Source: Candidatus Nitrospira nitrificans (GTDB lineage Bacteria; Nitrospirota; Nitrospiria; Nitrospirales; Nitrospiraceae). From it: a DNA stretch of 64,000 nt. The position numbers and the translations under genes are program-made. The stretch is from the NCBI RefSeq assembly GCF_001458775.1, contig NZ_CZPZ01000007.1:49913-113912 (forward strand), in the 5' to 3' direction. Shown one piece after another: positions 1 to 9,742 of this stretch; position 1 is the stretch's first letter, and every line of letters begins with the position of its first letter. The notes below the pieces were generated by a model. It searched no databases. It worked only from the letters and a program-made list of their open reading frames with translations, and was not told where the DNA came from.

Positions 1-573
1 GTGCCGGGGTTGAGCGGGCCCTTATTGCAGTTCGTGCACGGCAACATGCAAACGCTCGAGATGGAATTGTTCCTCGACACCTATGAGGAACATCGCGCAG
101 GCAGCCGCACGGTGAACCAAGCGGGCGACGATGTGCGGATCCAGGCGCGGCGCGTGACCGATCTGATGAGTATCGATCCCACGATTCATGCGCCGCCCGT
201 GCTGCTGTTCACATGGGGGACGCTGTCCTTCACCTGCGTGCTGGCGCGCGCCAACCAACGCTACATCATGTTCCGGCCGGACGGGGTGCCGGTGCGGGCG
301 CGAGTGACCGTGACGTTCAACGAGTTTCGCAATGCCGATCTCGAAGCCAAGGAGGTCAAGCGCGAGACTGCGGACTACACCAAGACCTATCTGGTTCTGG
401 CGGGCGAAACACTGAGCGCGATCGCCGGGCGGGAGTACGGCAACCCGAGGCTGTGGCGCCCGATCGCGCTGGCGAACGGCGTGAGCGATCCGCATCGGCT
501 CCAGCCCGGCCTTCGGCTGGTGATCCCACGCCTGCCGTACCGGCGCATCGAAACGGGCGAGGTCTATCAATGA
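1..573 (+). CDS. CIS tube/baseplate protein with C-terminal LysM domain (5' partial)
   Basis: This protein probably joins the inner tube to the baseplate hub of a contractile injection system, like the Afp7/LysM proteins of extracellular injection systems. Residues 1-115 match the CIS tube-protein N-terminal fold, with the recognisable stretches GLSGPLLQFVHG and MELFLDTYE. Residues about 130-178 form a LysM domain (YLVLAGETLSAIAGREYG to LRLVIP). The open frame runs off the left edge, and family members normally have about 40 residues before GLSGP, so the GTG at base 1 is probably not the true start. Its TGA overlaps the next ATG (ATGA), which indicates translational coupling with the gpD-like gene. 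Confidence 0.87.
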   Translation: MPGLSGPLLQFVHGNMQTLEMELFLDTYEEHRAGSRTVNQAGDDVRIQARRVTDLMSIDPTIHAPPVLLFTWGTLSFTCVLARANQRYIMFRPDGVPVRARVTVTFNEFRNADLEAKEVKRETADYTKTYLVLAGETLSAIAGREYGNPRLWRPIALANGVSDPHRLQPGLRLVIPRLPYRRIETGEVYQ

Positions 574-1829
574 GCATGCCGACCGCCGCCATGCGGTACG
601 CGCCGGAGTTTCAGGTCCGTCTTAACGACCAGGCGGTGCCGGCCGCATTGCGCGCTTCGATCACCAGTGTGAGTTATCAGACAGGATTGGACGGAGCGGA
701 TCGCGTGGAGTTGGCTGTCGCGAATGAAAATCTGCGGTGGCTCGATCATCCCTTGCTCAAATTGGACAACGCGCTGGCTCTGTCGATGGGCTATGCGCCG
801 GATCCGCTGCGGCAACAATTCGTCGGCGAGATCGTGGCGCTGTCGCCCACCTTTCCGGCCGGAGGCTCGCCGATGATGACGGTCTCGGCGCAGGATTTGC
901 GTCATCGCATGCAGCGAGGCAGCAAGGCGCGCTGGTTTGCGATTCCTGCCGAGTGCCTGGGGAATTTCCCGATTCCGGATACGGCCGTGGCCGCCATGGT
1001 GGCGGCTGAAAATCTGTTGCAGCCGATCATGGACCCGATCGGCGCGGCGCTGTCTGTGATCATCGGAGGAGCTGAGGCGGCCGCCACGTTCGCGTTCGGC
1101 AGTCCGGATGCGCAACAAAAACTGATACGACGACAGGGAGGGGAGAGCGACTACGATTTTCTCAGGCGCCTCTGCGCGGAAAACGGATGGGAAATGGTGA
1201 TGGATCACCAGGGTCCGTTGGGAGGGCGACGGTTGCACTTCTTGTCGTTGATCGATTCGTCGCCGGCGTCCCCGGTCACGCTCCGGTATGGCCGATCGTT
1301 GATCGATTTTACGCCGCGCATCAGCACGGTCGGTCAAGTAGCGAAGGTGGCCGTCAGTTTCTGGGTGTCGGCGCTGGATTTGGAATTCACGGTGGCGGCC
1401 GGTTGGGATTGGGATCGCAGCGCGCTCACATTGGACATCATTCCCGGTTATGGCGCCCCTGAGCTGGCCATGGGGAAAGATGCGAACAAGAATCCGGTCA
1501 TGGTGCTGAACGAACCGCTCAGCAGCAAAACCGCTCCGCGGGTCCTGGTCAGCAAGCTCTTGGCAAAGTTGAACAACCGTCTTACGGGCAGCGGTCGTTG
1601 CGTGGGAGATCCCAACATTCAGGCCGGCACAGTGATGCGCCTGGAGGGTGTCGGCAAACAATTCGGTGGTCTGTATCGGGTCACGTCCGCCACGCATTCG
1701 ATCGACGGCGGGGGATATCAGACGAGCTTCGAAGTACGCAAGGAGGTCTGGTTCGGTTCGATCCCGCTACAGGAACAGGGGGCGGTGACGATTGAGCCTT
1801 TCGGTCAGCATATACGCATTGGAGCCTGA
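570..1829 (+). CDS. Phage late control D (gpD)-like spike hub protein
   Basis: A 419-residue protein of the phage late-control D family, which has the fold of the VgrG N-terminal half (gp27-like) and forms the trimeric hub under the spike. The start is the ATG that overlaps the stop of the LysM gene. Family signals include RRQGGESDYDFLRRLCAENG near residues 190-209, the typical hub segment, and a C-terminal stretch on the order of VGDPNIQAGTVMRLEGVG. The OB-fold part normally fused in VgrG is encoded separately by the next gene, so the spike here is split as in P2-like phages. Confidence 0.88.
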   Translation: MSMPTAAMRYAPEFQVRLNDQAVPAALRASITSVSYQTGLDGADRVELAVANENLRWLDHPLLKLDNALALSMGYAPDPLRQQFVGEIVALSPTFPAGGSPMMTVSAQDLRHRMQRGSKARWFAIPAECLGNFPIPDTAVAAMVAAENLLQPIMDPIGAALSVIIGGAEAAATFAFGSPDAQQKLIRRQGGESDYDFLRRLCAENGWEMVMDHQGPLGGRRLHFLSLIDSSPASPVTLRYGRSLIDFTPRISTVGQVAKVAVSFWVSALDLEFTVAAGWDWDRSALTLDIIPGYGAPELAMGKDANKNPVMVLNEPLSSKTAPRVLVSKLLAKLNNRLTGSGRCVGDPNIQAGTVMRLEGVGKQFGGLYRVTSATHSIDGGGYQTSFEVRKEVWFGSIPLQEQGAVTIEPFGQHIRIGA

Positions 1830-1831
1830 GC

Positions 1832-2437
1832 ATGAGCGGCGAATTTCTGAAATCACAAACGGGACTGAAAGACACTGAGTCGGATGAGGGAAAGTCCGGC
1901 TTGATGGCCGGCAAGGTGATCCGTAATTGCGATCACACGAAAATGGGCCGCGTGAAAGTCCGGTTGGCTGGGCGCGGCGGAAGGGAAATATGGGCGCGGG
2001 TCGTCGCGCCGGATACCGGCGTGTATTTCGTGCCGCAAGTGAACGATGAAGTGCTGGTGGCCTTTCATCAGGGAGACGGCAGCGAGGCCTTCGTCATGGG
2101 CGGGCTATGGAACGATACCAAGTCGCCACCCCGTCAGGGCGAAGGCGATCCTGTCACCAAGAGAGTGATCCTGACGCCCAAAGAGCTCGAGATCGCCTTC
2201 GACGATACCGAGCAGTCCATTGTCATCAAGACGAAAGCGGGCCGGCATGTGACGCTCAAGCCGAACGGGATCGAGATCGGCATGGACGACAAGGGCACAG
2301 TGACGATCAGTCTGAACAGCGACGGGACGCTCAAGATCACCGCGAAGGCGACGATCACGCTGGAAGCGCGCACGATCAAATTGGACGCCACGAATATTCA
2401 AGTGGGCGGCGCCTCATCGCAGATATCCATTGGGTAG
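1832..2437 (+). CDS. gpV/VgrG-like baseplate spike protein (OB fold plus beta-rich tail)
   Basis: A 201-residue spike protein. Residues about 22-95 look like the OB fold of phage baseplate protein V and VgrG (GRVKVRLAGRGG, then WARVVAPDTG and VNDEVLVAFHQGD). The C-terminal half has alternating hydrophobic and charged short strands (VTLKPNGIEIG, VTISLNSDGTLKITAKA), as expected for a trimeric beta-helical needle. It starts two bases after the gpD-like stop and is followed by the PAAR gene, so the three genes make up a complete puncturing spike. No enzymatic extension such as a lysozyme domain is present. Confidence 0.87.
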   Translation: MSGEFLKSQTGLKDTESDEGKSGLMAGKVIRNCDHTKMGRVKVRLAGRGGREIWARVVAPDTGVYFVPQVNDEVLVAFHQGDGSEAFVMGGLWNDTKSPPRQGEGDPVTKRVILTPKELEIAFDDTEQSIVIKTKAGRHVTLKPNGIEIGMDDKGTVTISLNSDGTLKITAKATITLEARTIKLDATNIQVGGASSQISIG

Positions 2438-2454
2438 ATCACGGGAGGCATGCC

Positions 2455-2757
2455 ATGCCGGCTGCGGCGCGAGTCGGAGATTCGACAGGACATCTGCAGG
2501 CGCCGTTAGGACCGGGGCCGGGAAGTCGGAACGTCTTGATCGGTGGAAAGGCGGCGTGGCGGGCAGGAATAGATTTCCACGCATGTTCAGATACGGACGG
2601 TCCCAATAAGAAACACATAGGAGGAATGGTGGTCAAAGGAAGCAGCACCGTATTGATCAACGGGTTCCCTGCCGCGCGAAAAGACGACAACGTCGTCGAG
2701 ATCGGCTCATCCAATTCGATCACGGCAGGATGCGACAGGGTTCAGATCGGAGGCTGA
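2455..2757 (+). CDS. PAAR-domain spike tip protein
   Basis: A 100-residue PAAR-family protein that would cap the spike with a sharpened metal-bound cone. The start at 2455 gives MPAAARVGDSTGH and follows GGAGGCATGCC, a reasonable ribosome binding site. PAAR-type motifs are seen at residues 2-6 and 71-75 (FPAARKDD). H13, H42 and C93 are candidate zinc ligands; this is inferred from spacing only. There is no toxin extension, so this PAAR is a structural tip and does not itself carry an effector. Confidence 0.87.
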   Translation: MPAAARVGDSTGHLQAPLGPGPGSRNVLIGGKAAWRAGIDFHACSDTDGPNKKHIGGMVVKGSSTVLINGFPAARKDDNVVEIGSSNSITAGCDRVQIGG

Positions 2758-2763
2758 TGCACC

Positions 2764-3186
2764 ATGAACATTGAATCATTCGACCCTGCCAAGGCCTTTC
2801 TCGGTGTCGGTTGGTCCTTTCCGGTAGCAGTGGACGCCGCAGGGCAGGATGTGGCGCGCGCCGAATATGAAGACGATATTCGTCAGGCGATCCGTATCAT
2901 TCTGGAAACCAGCCCCGGCGAGCGCGTCATGCGTCCGGATTTTGGCTCCGGTTTGCCGGCCATGGTCTTCGAGCCGGCGAACTACACTACGCTTGCATTA
3001 GTGAAGCAACGCGTGGAGCAGGCGCTCGTGATGTGGGAACCACGTATCGATGTACGCGAAGTTACAGTGACGGTCGTCCGGCCTCCGCGGAACCGCCTCG
3101 ACATCGACATCCGGTATCAGGTGCGCGCGACCAATACGTTCTACAACCTGGTCTATCCGTTTTATTTACAGGAAGGCCGCGAGTGA
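2764..3186 (+). CDS. gp25-like baseplate wedge protein
   Basis: A 140-residue member of the gp25/gpW (IraD/gp25-like) family, the small wedge protein that connects the baseplate and starts sheath assembly. The family core is clear at residues 40-75: DDIRQAIRIILETSPGERVM followed by RPDFGSGLPAMVFEP. The first 25 residues (AFLGVGWSFPV) are also typical. The gene lies six bases after the PAAR stop, and its own TGA overlaps the GTG start of the next gene. Confidence 0.9.
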   Translation: MNIESFDPAKAFLGVGWSFPVAVDAAGQDVARAEYEDDIRQAIRIILETSPGERVMRPDFGSGLPAMVFEPANYTTLALVKQRVEQALVMWEPRIDVREVTVTVVRPPRNRLDIDIRYQVRATNTFYNLVYPFYLQEGRE

Positions 3187-6119
3187 ACAGACAGATTTCT
3201 ACGAGCCTGTCGGAGCAACGGACGATCATGGAATCGTTGCTGCGGCGGGTGCCGGGATACGCACCGGAATGGTCTGTGACGCCTGGGACCAAGGCGGCGA
3301 CGTTGCTTGACGTGCTGGCTCGCTACCGAAAGCTGCTGGACCTCGGGTTTCGAGAACTGCCGAAGCGCAATCTGCTCGCGATGCTCGACATGTTGGCGAT
3401 ACCCCTCTTGCCGGCTCAAGCCGCCCGCGTGCCGGTCGTCTTCCGGTTGACGCAGGAATGTCCTGTGGATGTTACGGTCGCCGCCGAAAGCCAGTTGGCC
3501 GCGCAGCCTCATCCGCCGTCACCGTCACTGCTCACGGAGGCGCCTCAGAACGATCCCTCACCGGTGCTGTTCTTCACGGAGCACACGGTCACCCTCGCGC
3601 GGGCCAAACTCACCGCACTGTACAGCATAGATCCCGATCGCGATACCTATGCCGATCACTCCGCGAAATTGACCGATGGATGCACCGTATTCGGCGATAT
3701 GGCGCGCACGGAACATGCGATCTATCTGGGGCATGATCGTCTGTTCAAATTGGGCGGACACGAAATCACGCTGCTGCTGCAGTGCACGCTGGACGCCGCG
3801 CCGCAGAAGCCGCTGGATGTCCGTTGGCAGTACTTGAGCGAGGTCGGTTGGATCACGTTGCAACTGGCCGAGGAAGAAGACACCACTCGTGGCCTCACGC
3901 GTGACGGTCAAATCGCGCTGCGACTCAACTGCGGGCCGGATGCCAAGAAAGAGACGTTTCATGGCCGTGCGACCTATTGGATACGGGGCACGTTGAACAC
4001 GCCGGTGATCCGTGGCGAGAACCTGCGCCACAATCCACTTACCGTCAACGACCTGCGCATCCGCGTGCAGTTCAAGAAGAAAGATGTGCTGCCGGATGCC
4101 GCATTTGCCGATGCTATGCGTCTGGATGTCAGCAAGGAGTTTTACCCCTTCGGCCAGCAGCCGGCCAGGTTCAATGTGTTCTATCTCTCCAGTGCCGAGG
4201 TATTTCAGCGCGGTGGGGCAAAGGTACACATCGACATCGAGTTGTTGGAGAAGGGTGTTTCTCTGGATTCAAATATCCAGCCGACAATGATGTGGGAGTT
4301 CTATGGTAATGGAGGATGGCAGAAGTTAGGGGTTGAACCGTCGGTCAATGGGGTGGCTGCCTACAAATTCGATAGCGACCAGCCAAAGCTCCAGCGCATC
4401 TCCTTCAACTGTCCTACCGATTGGCAGGAGAGCGAACTCAACGGCACGAAGAATCGGTGGCTTCGCATACGGATAACGAGCGGAGGTTTCAAGGACGCGA
4501 CGAGTCTTCCGGTCGTTTCCAAACTCACGCTTTCCTATACCTATCTTACCGACCCGGAACCCCTCGATCACTGTCTGACCCGCAATGAGTTTCAATTCGA
4601 AGATCACACCGAGGATGTCCGATGGCCGGATCGGAGCTTCGATCCCTTCTGGCCGGTTCCCGATGAGCGTCCGGCGCTACATTTCGGCTTTGATCAGCGA
4701 TTGCCCGCCGGGTTGGTGAGTCTCTATGCGCAGGTGTCGGGCGCGGAGGAGTTTGCGCCGGGCACTGCATCGGCTTTCACCTGGGAATATCTCTCGCGTA
4801 GCGGCTGGTTGCAGCTTGGCGTGCGCGACGAAACCCATGGCCTGCGCCAGAGTGGGATGGTGCAATTCATCGGTCCCCCCGATGCGGTCGCGGCGCCGGG
4901 GCTCGGCGGACATATCTATCGAATTCGCGCGCGGCTCAAGGACGGGGTAGCACTTACGGAACGGGCCCTCAGTGGCGTGTGGTTGAACGGGGTCTGGGCC
5001 GGTCACCGAGTACGAGTCGAGCAGGAGATGCTCGGCACGGCGGACGGCACGCCGCGTCAGGCCTTGCGCTTCTTACGTAGCCCGGTATTGGCCGGCGAGA
5101 TCGTCGAAATCAGGGAATGGGCCGGCAGGGGCGAAGGCTGGCAGCTCATTGCCCGCCAGGTTCCTGAAGAGGATATACGGTATGAGCGCGAACCTGTGAG
5201 TCAAAAGATCACGGCCGCCTGGGTGCGGTGGCGCGAACGCCCGCATCTGTATGATGCGCAGCAAGGCGACCGTGCCTATGTGTTGGAACGAGCCACCGGA
5301 TTGATTCGGTTCGGCAACGGGACGCAGGGCATGATCCCGCCTGCAGGCAGCCGGATCGTCACGACCTATCGATCCGGCGGCGGGATGATCGGCAACGTGC
5401 CGCGTGGTTCCGTTACGCAATTGCGCAGCGCCGTGCCGTTTGTGGCGAATGTGACGAATCCGGTCGCAGCCACCGGCGGAGCCCCTAGCGAACCGCTTGA
5501 AGCCATACGCGATCGTGGCCCGCAACGTTTGCGTCATCGTGACCGCGCGATAACCGCTTCTGATATTGAATGGGTCGCTCGTGACGCTTCACCGGAAGTC
5601 GCGCGCGCCTGTTGTTTGGCTCTCACCGGCCCGGTCGGGCATGCGCAACGAGGATGGATGACGGTCATTGTCGTGCCGCGCAGCAGCGAGGATCGGCCGA
5701 CGCCTTCGACGGAATTGCAGCGGTTGGTCGCGGAGCACCTGCGCGCGCGGGTGCCTGTGAGCGTCGTGCGCCGCTTGCGGGTGATCGAACCCCGGTACAT
5801 GACGCTTAACATCGCGGTGGAAATCATTCCCGTGGACCCGACCGAAGCTGCGTTAGTGGAAGCGCAGGTACGCGACAGCCTGACTCGTTTTTTGCACCCA
5901 TTGGCCGGGGGGCCATGTGGAAACGGCTGGGGGTTCGGCGAAGACGTGCATCTGTCCAATATCGCGTCCGTCATCGAGTCTACAACGGGTGTGGACTACG
6001 CGCGCGATATACAGTGGTCCGTCGACGGCGGCGAGCAGGCTCAATCTGTGGCGGTACCGCGAGACACGTTGATCTGCTCCGGGGCGCATGAAATCAAACT
6101 CGCTGTGGGGGTACGCTGA
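3183..6119 (+). CDS. Large baseplate assembly protein (gpJ/gp6-like), first copy
   Basis: A 978-residue wedge protein of the baseplate J family as found in extracellular and cytoplasmic CIS (Afp11-like). The GTG at 3183 overlaps the preceding TGA and gives MNRQISTSLSEQRTIMESLL; the longer upstream frame lies inside the gp25-like gene and is rejected. Diagnostic segments are FGNGTQGMIPPAGSRIVTTY and GGGMIGNVPRGSV around residues 710-750, and the J-domain stretch AITASDIEWVARDASPEVA after it. The middle third is poorly conserved by eye and may hold inserted beta domains. Confidence 0.88.
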   Translation: MNRQISTSLSEQRTIMESLLRRVPGYAPEWSVTPGTKAATLLDVLARYRKLLDLGFRELPKRNLLAMLDMLAIPLLPAQAARVPVVFRLTQECPVDVTVAAESQLAAQPHPPSPSLLTEAPQNDPSPVLFFTEHTVTLARAKLTALYSIDPDRDTYADHSAKLTDGCTVFGDMARTEHAIYLGHDRLFKLGGHEITLLLQCTLDAAPQKPLDVRWQYLSEVGWITLQLAEEEDTTRGLTRDGQIALRLNCGPDAKKETFHGRATYWIRGTLNTPVIRGENLRHNPLTVNDLRIRVQFKKKDVLPDAAFADAMRLDVSKEFYPFGQQPARFNVFYLSSAEVFQRGGAKVHIDIELLEKGVSLDSNIQPTMMWEFYGNGGWQKLGVEPSVNGVAAYKFDSDQPKLQRISFNCPTDWQESELNGTKNRWLRIRITSGGFKDATSLPVVSKLTLSYTYLTDPEPLDHCLTRNEFQFEDHTEDVRWPDRSFDPFWPVPDERPALHFGFDQRLPAGLVSLYAQVSGAEEFAPGTASAFTWEYLSRSGWLQLGVRDETHGLRQSGMVQFIGPPDAVAAPGLGGHIYRIRARLKDGVALTERALSGVWLNGVWAGHRVRVEQEMLGTADGTPRQALRFLRSPVLAGEIVEIREWAGRGEGWQLIARQVPEEDIRYEREPVSQKITAAWVRWRERPHLYDAQQGDRAYVLERATGLIRFGNGTQGMIPPAGSRIVTTYRSGGGMIGNVPRGSVTQLRSAVPFVANVTNPVAATGGAPSEPLEAIRDRGPQRLRHRDRAITASDIEWVARDASPEVARACCLALTGPVGHAQRGWMTVIVVPRSSEDRPTPSTELQRLVAEHLRARVPVSVVRRLRVIEPRYMTLNIAVEIIPVDPTEAALVEAQVRDSLTRFLHPLAGGPCGNGWGFGEDVHLSNIASVIESTTGVDYARDIQWSVDGGEQAQSVAVPRDTLICSGAHEIKLAVGVR

Positions 6120-8101
6120 TGCCGCTGCCGTTACCCACGCTCGACCGGCTCACCTATGATGAACTGGTAGCCGAAGCCCGCGGCAGCCTGCCCGCGCTTG
6201 CGCCTGATTGGACGGACTACAACGCGCACGATCCCGGCATTACGCTTCTCGAATTGCTCGCGTGGCTGGCTGAAGGCGCGTCGTATCGCCTCGACAATAT
6301 TCCCAATGAATCCTATCGCGCATTTCTGCGGCTGGCCGGTGTCGTGTTGCGTCCGGCCCAGGTAGCAGAGACCATGCTGGTGTTTCGCACGACCGCCGCG
6401 GCGCAATTACTGCCGAACGGGATATCCGTGCGATCCAACGGTGGGAAGGTCGAGTTTCAAACGACGGCACAGCTGTTCGTCTCCGATACCCGGTTGAAGA
6501 CGGTCATGAGAAGCGCGGGTGGCGTCTATGAAGATCTCACGGCGCGCAGCATGGCGAAGGCTGGGATAGTGCCGCTCGGCCAACAACCACAGCCGGGAGA
6601 CGCGCTCTATCTCGGCTTCGACCGTCCGCTTGCGCCGGCGGATACGGAGATCACCCTGGGTCTGTGGACGGGCAATGAATGTGAGGATCATGTCACCCGT
6701 GGGCGGTTAGTCGCTGAACAAACGGCCATTGATGACGAAGCGGCACGCTTGTGCCCGCGAGGCTTGCCGCCGAACCAGCCGGACTGGCGTCGGCATTACA
6801 GTGCGCGCACGGTCTGGGAATACCACGCAGGCAAAGGACGATGGCATGCGCTGAAAGATGTCGCGGACGAGACGCGAGCCCTCACTCTTACAGGGGTCGT
6901 GCGGTTTAAAGTGCCGGCGCTCGATCAACAGGCAACCGGCGGCGTCCCTCTGTCAGCCGCCGCCGGCACATACTTCATTCGCTGCCGACTGGAACGAGGT
7001 GGCTACGATTGCCCGCCGCGCATTGTCCATGCCGCCATCAATACGGTCGCCGCACGGCACGCCGTCGATGTGCAGCCACTTACATTTTGCAGCACAGGTC
7101 TGGCGAGCCAACGGTTCGAGCTTGCCCACAAACCTGTCGCGCCCGGCAGCGTCAGGATCACGGTGACGTTGAAGAACGGAACAGCGGATGGCAACTGGCA
7201 GGCTGCGCCGTCTTGGGATGGCCTGGGACCGCATACCCGAACCTGCGTCGTGGATACGGAGGCCGGCGCCGTGCTATTTGGCGACGGCCGCATCGGGCGC
7301 GTGCCCGCTGCCGAGGCGGAGGTCAGTGTCGCATATCAGACGGGTGGCGGAAGTGACGGAAATGTGGCGGCGGGAACGTTGGCTTATCCTACGGCTCCCC
7401 ACCCGACTGTTCAGATAGAACAGCCGTTCGCGGCTTGCGGGGGGGCGGATGCCGAGACGCTCGAAGGAGCCAAGGCGCGCGCAGTGCGCGAGCTGGCCGT
7501 CCCCACCCGCGCGGTCACATTGTCGGACTTCGAATCGCTCGCGCTTGCCGCTCCCGGTGTGCCGATTGTACGCGCGCATGCGATTGCCGACTATCATCCG
7601 GCCATAGGCTGCATTCCCGTCAGCGGGAGCACGACCGTGGTCGTCTTGCCATCTTGTCCCGATGAGCGGCCTGAACCGACCGCTCCGTTGCTTGCGACCG
7701 TCCAGCGGTATCTGGAACGGCGCCGCCTGCTCGCCGGCGAGATTCATGTCGTCGGCCCGCAGTACACCACCGTCGCCGTCAGCGCGCGCCTGCAGGCCCG
7801 TCCCGGGGTGGACCGCCGCGCGCTGGTCGGTGAGGCACGCCGCGCGCTCGATCAGTGGTTTCATCGATTGACGGGCGGGCCGGATGGGCAGGGGTGGCCG
7901 ATCGGTCGCGCCGTCTATCGCGCGGAATTGCTGGCGTTGCTGCATGACGTGCCGGGTGTGGCGTACGTCGAAGAGGTGGCGTGGCGCGTCGACGGCCAAG
8001 CGGCGAGTCGCTGCGGCAACATCGCCCTATGCCGCCACGGTCTGGTGGCGTCCGGAATGCACGAGATTACGGTGAATGAAGGGAGCGGTTGCCATGAATG
8101 A
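6119..8101 (+). CDS. Baseplate assembly protein (gpJ/gp6-like), second copy
   Basis: A 660-residue paralogue of the preceding wedge protein (Afp12-like). The N-terminus contains the family motif DWTDYNAHDPGITLLELLAW at residues about 24-43. The J-domain signature is present as FGDGRIGRVP plus GGGSDGNVAAGTL. The ATG shares a base with the TGA of the first copy. Two unequal J-type wedge proteins in tandem are the normal arrangement in Afp/PVC-type systems and in Streptomyces-type CIS. Confidence 0.89.
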   Translation: MPLPLPTLDRLTYDELVAEARGSLPALAPDWTDYNAHDPGITLLELLAWLAEGASYRLDNIPNESYRAFLRLAGVVLRPAQVAETMLVFRTTAAAQLLPNGISVRSNGGKVEFQTTAQLFVSDTRLKTVMRSAGGVYEDLTARSMAKAGIVPLGQQPQPGDALYLGFDRPLAPADTEITLGLWTGNECEDHVTRGRLVAEQTAIDDEAARLCPRGLPPNQPDWRRHYSARTVWEYHAGKGRWHALKDVADETRALTLTGVVRFKVPALDQQATGGVPLSAAAGTYFIRCRLERGGYDCPPRIVHAAINTVAARHAVDVQPLTFCSTGLASQRFELAHKPVAPGSVRITVTLKNGTADGNWQAAPSWDGLGPHTRTCVVDTEAGAVLFGDGRIGRVPAAEAEVSVAYQTGGGSDGNVAAGTLAYPTAPHPTVQIEQPFAACGGADAETLEGAKARAVRELAVPTRAVTLSDFESLALAAPGVPIVRAHAIADYHPAIGCIPVSGSTTVVVLPSCPDERPEPTAPLLATVQRYLERRRLLAGEIHVVGPQYTTVAVSARLQARPGVDRRALVGEARRALDQWFHRLTGGPDGQGWPIGRAVYRAELLALLHDVPGVAYVEEVAWRVDGQAASRCGNIALCRHGLVASGMHEITVNEGSGCHE

Positions 8102-9728
8102 GAAACCCCTAGAGCGGCTGAATTACCACAACGGCCAGCGGCTGGAGGCCGCGGACTTCAAGGCAGAGCAGGACTATCACATCCGCACCAAGCGCTGGCT
8201 CAATAAATCGCTCTACTCGGCTGGGATCGCCCGGGGGTTGGATGTTCGACCGATCATGGAAGGGCCGAAGAAAGATACGCCGTTCGTCGCGGTCGGTCCC
8301 GGGTTGGCGCTCGATCACGAAGGCCGCGAGATCATTCTGCTCGAAGAGGCAACGGTGGAAGTGTACAGCCATGCCGGCACTGACGAAAGCACGGTGGTCG
8401 GCAATTATCTGGTCATCGAGTACGCGGAAGAAACCATCGCCTATGAGAAAGGCGGATGTGCCGTGCGCGCCGAGGGAACGAGCGCGAACAAGTCGACGAC
8501 GAACTGGGGCGGGCCATCACGTATCCAGGCGCGGGTGAAGTTTTCCTGGGCGCCGTTCGTTCCGCATCCCGGCAGCAATCAGATTGTGCTGGCGCGGGTG
8601 GAGCTGGCTGAGGGCTGCAAGAGCGTGCGCCAGATCGACGCCGGCGCAAGACGCTACATCGGCGCCGCATCGGCGGCGACGGTGCGGCAATATGCGTTGG
8701 AGGGGGAAAGAGAAGTGGCGTTTATACCCAAGGAGTCTTTTCCGCCACCGAAACAGGGTGAAGAGGAGCGGAAAGATGTACAAGTGGTGGGACGCGTCTA
8801 TTTCCATGTTCGTGGGAGGCAGCCTAATTCGGTGACACTCTTTCTGAAAGGAGCCGAGTTTTCACCTCTTCGCTATACGGAGATGGGTATCCACACGCAC
8901 AGTTCAGACGTCGGGGTTGGGCAAGGCGCGAACACGGATCATGCCAGTGCAATTGATCAACACAAACACAGTGGGACGACGCTGAGCGCGGTCAATAGTA
9001 CCCATGCGCACAGCGCATTTGGGTTTGTCTCCAACTCTTCCTATAACGGAACGATCCCGCCGACGCCTGGAGACATACCCAATCTAATCGCATCGGCGTT
9101 CTTGCCGTACCCAGACGGTCCCATGTCGATCAATGCTCCGGGCTCGGGCAATGCAACGTTTGATGCAGGCACACCGCCGATGATGCTTCGCATGGTCACG
9201 ACAGTCGGAACGAGTGGCCCCGGCGGGCAGACTGTGCCTCACATCGCGGACATGCATGAAAGGGTCGGGATGGAAGTACGTGACGACACGGGCCACGGAC
9301 ATACGATCTCCGGTGACACCGGTGATCCATCCACTTTGTTGCCTACGCGTGACCTACATACCCATCCGTTCAGTGCAAGCATCAATCAATATGGCGTAAA
9401 GTCCCATGCTCGCTCTGGGAATCCCCTCACCTTTGTTAACAATCTGCAGATTGCAATCGATCGAGTGAACAAGACGATTGCAATCCGCGATCAGATCGTC
9501 GACAGCGTCCCTGGAAGCCAGAAACCCGCATGGCAATTGGGTTTGGGCGACGGTACCGACAACCATCCACTGGCCAACCCGGCCATCGATGCTGTCCCAA
9601 TAAGGTTGGATTTTCTGCCTGGCGTCACGTTCGCTGAAGGTCAGCACGTCATCGAATTTTCTGTGGGGTTGAGACCTGACGGTGAAGCCAACGGCGGCAA
9701 GATTCTTTACAACCTCTATGTCGAGTAA
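8094..9728 (+). CDS. CIS fibre-like protein, family member 1, with HxH motifs
   Basis: A 544-residue protein of no assigned enzyme family. The start at 8094 is preceded by GGGAGCGG and overlaps the stop of the J-type gene. The N-terminus (LNYHNGQRLEAADFKAEQ, then KRWLNKSLYSAGIARGLDV) is shared with the genes at 11537 and 13606, so it is probably an anchoring domain. The C-terminal half contains a series of His-x-His motifs (HTHS, HKHS, HAHS, HGHT, HTHP between residues about 267 and 422). Such motifs bind iron in the tip of the T4 long tail fibre. A fibre or receptor-binding role is inferred from this and from the location after the baseplate genes. Confidence 0.65.
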   Translation: MNEKPLERLNYHNGQRLEAADFKAEQDYHIRTKRWLNKSLYSAGIARGLDVRPIMEGPKKDTPFVAVGPGLALDHEGREIILLEEATVEVYSHAGTDESTVVGNYLVIEYAEETIAYEKGGCAVRAEGTSANKSTTNWGGPSRIQARVKFSWAPFVPHPGSNQIVLARVELAEGCKSVRQIDAGARRYIGAASAATVRQYALEGEREVAFIPKESFPPPKQGEEERKDVQVVGRVYFHVRGRQPNSVTLFLKGAEFSPLRYTEMGIHTHSSDVGVGQGANTDHASAIDQHKHSGTTLSAVNSTHAHSAFGFVSNSSYNGTIPPTPGDIPNLIASAFLPYPDGPMSINAPGSGNATFDAGTPPMMLRMVTTVGTSGPGGQTVPHIADMHERVGMEVRDDTGHGHTISGDTGDPSTLLPTRDLHTHPFSASINQYGVKSHARSGNPLTFVNNLQIAIDRVNKTIAIRDQIVDSVPGSQKPAWQLGLGDGTDNHPLANPAIDAVPIRLDFLPGVTFAEGQHVIEFSVGLRPDGEANGGKILYNLYVE

Positions 9729-9742
9729 GTGTCGAGTAAGCC

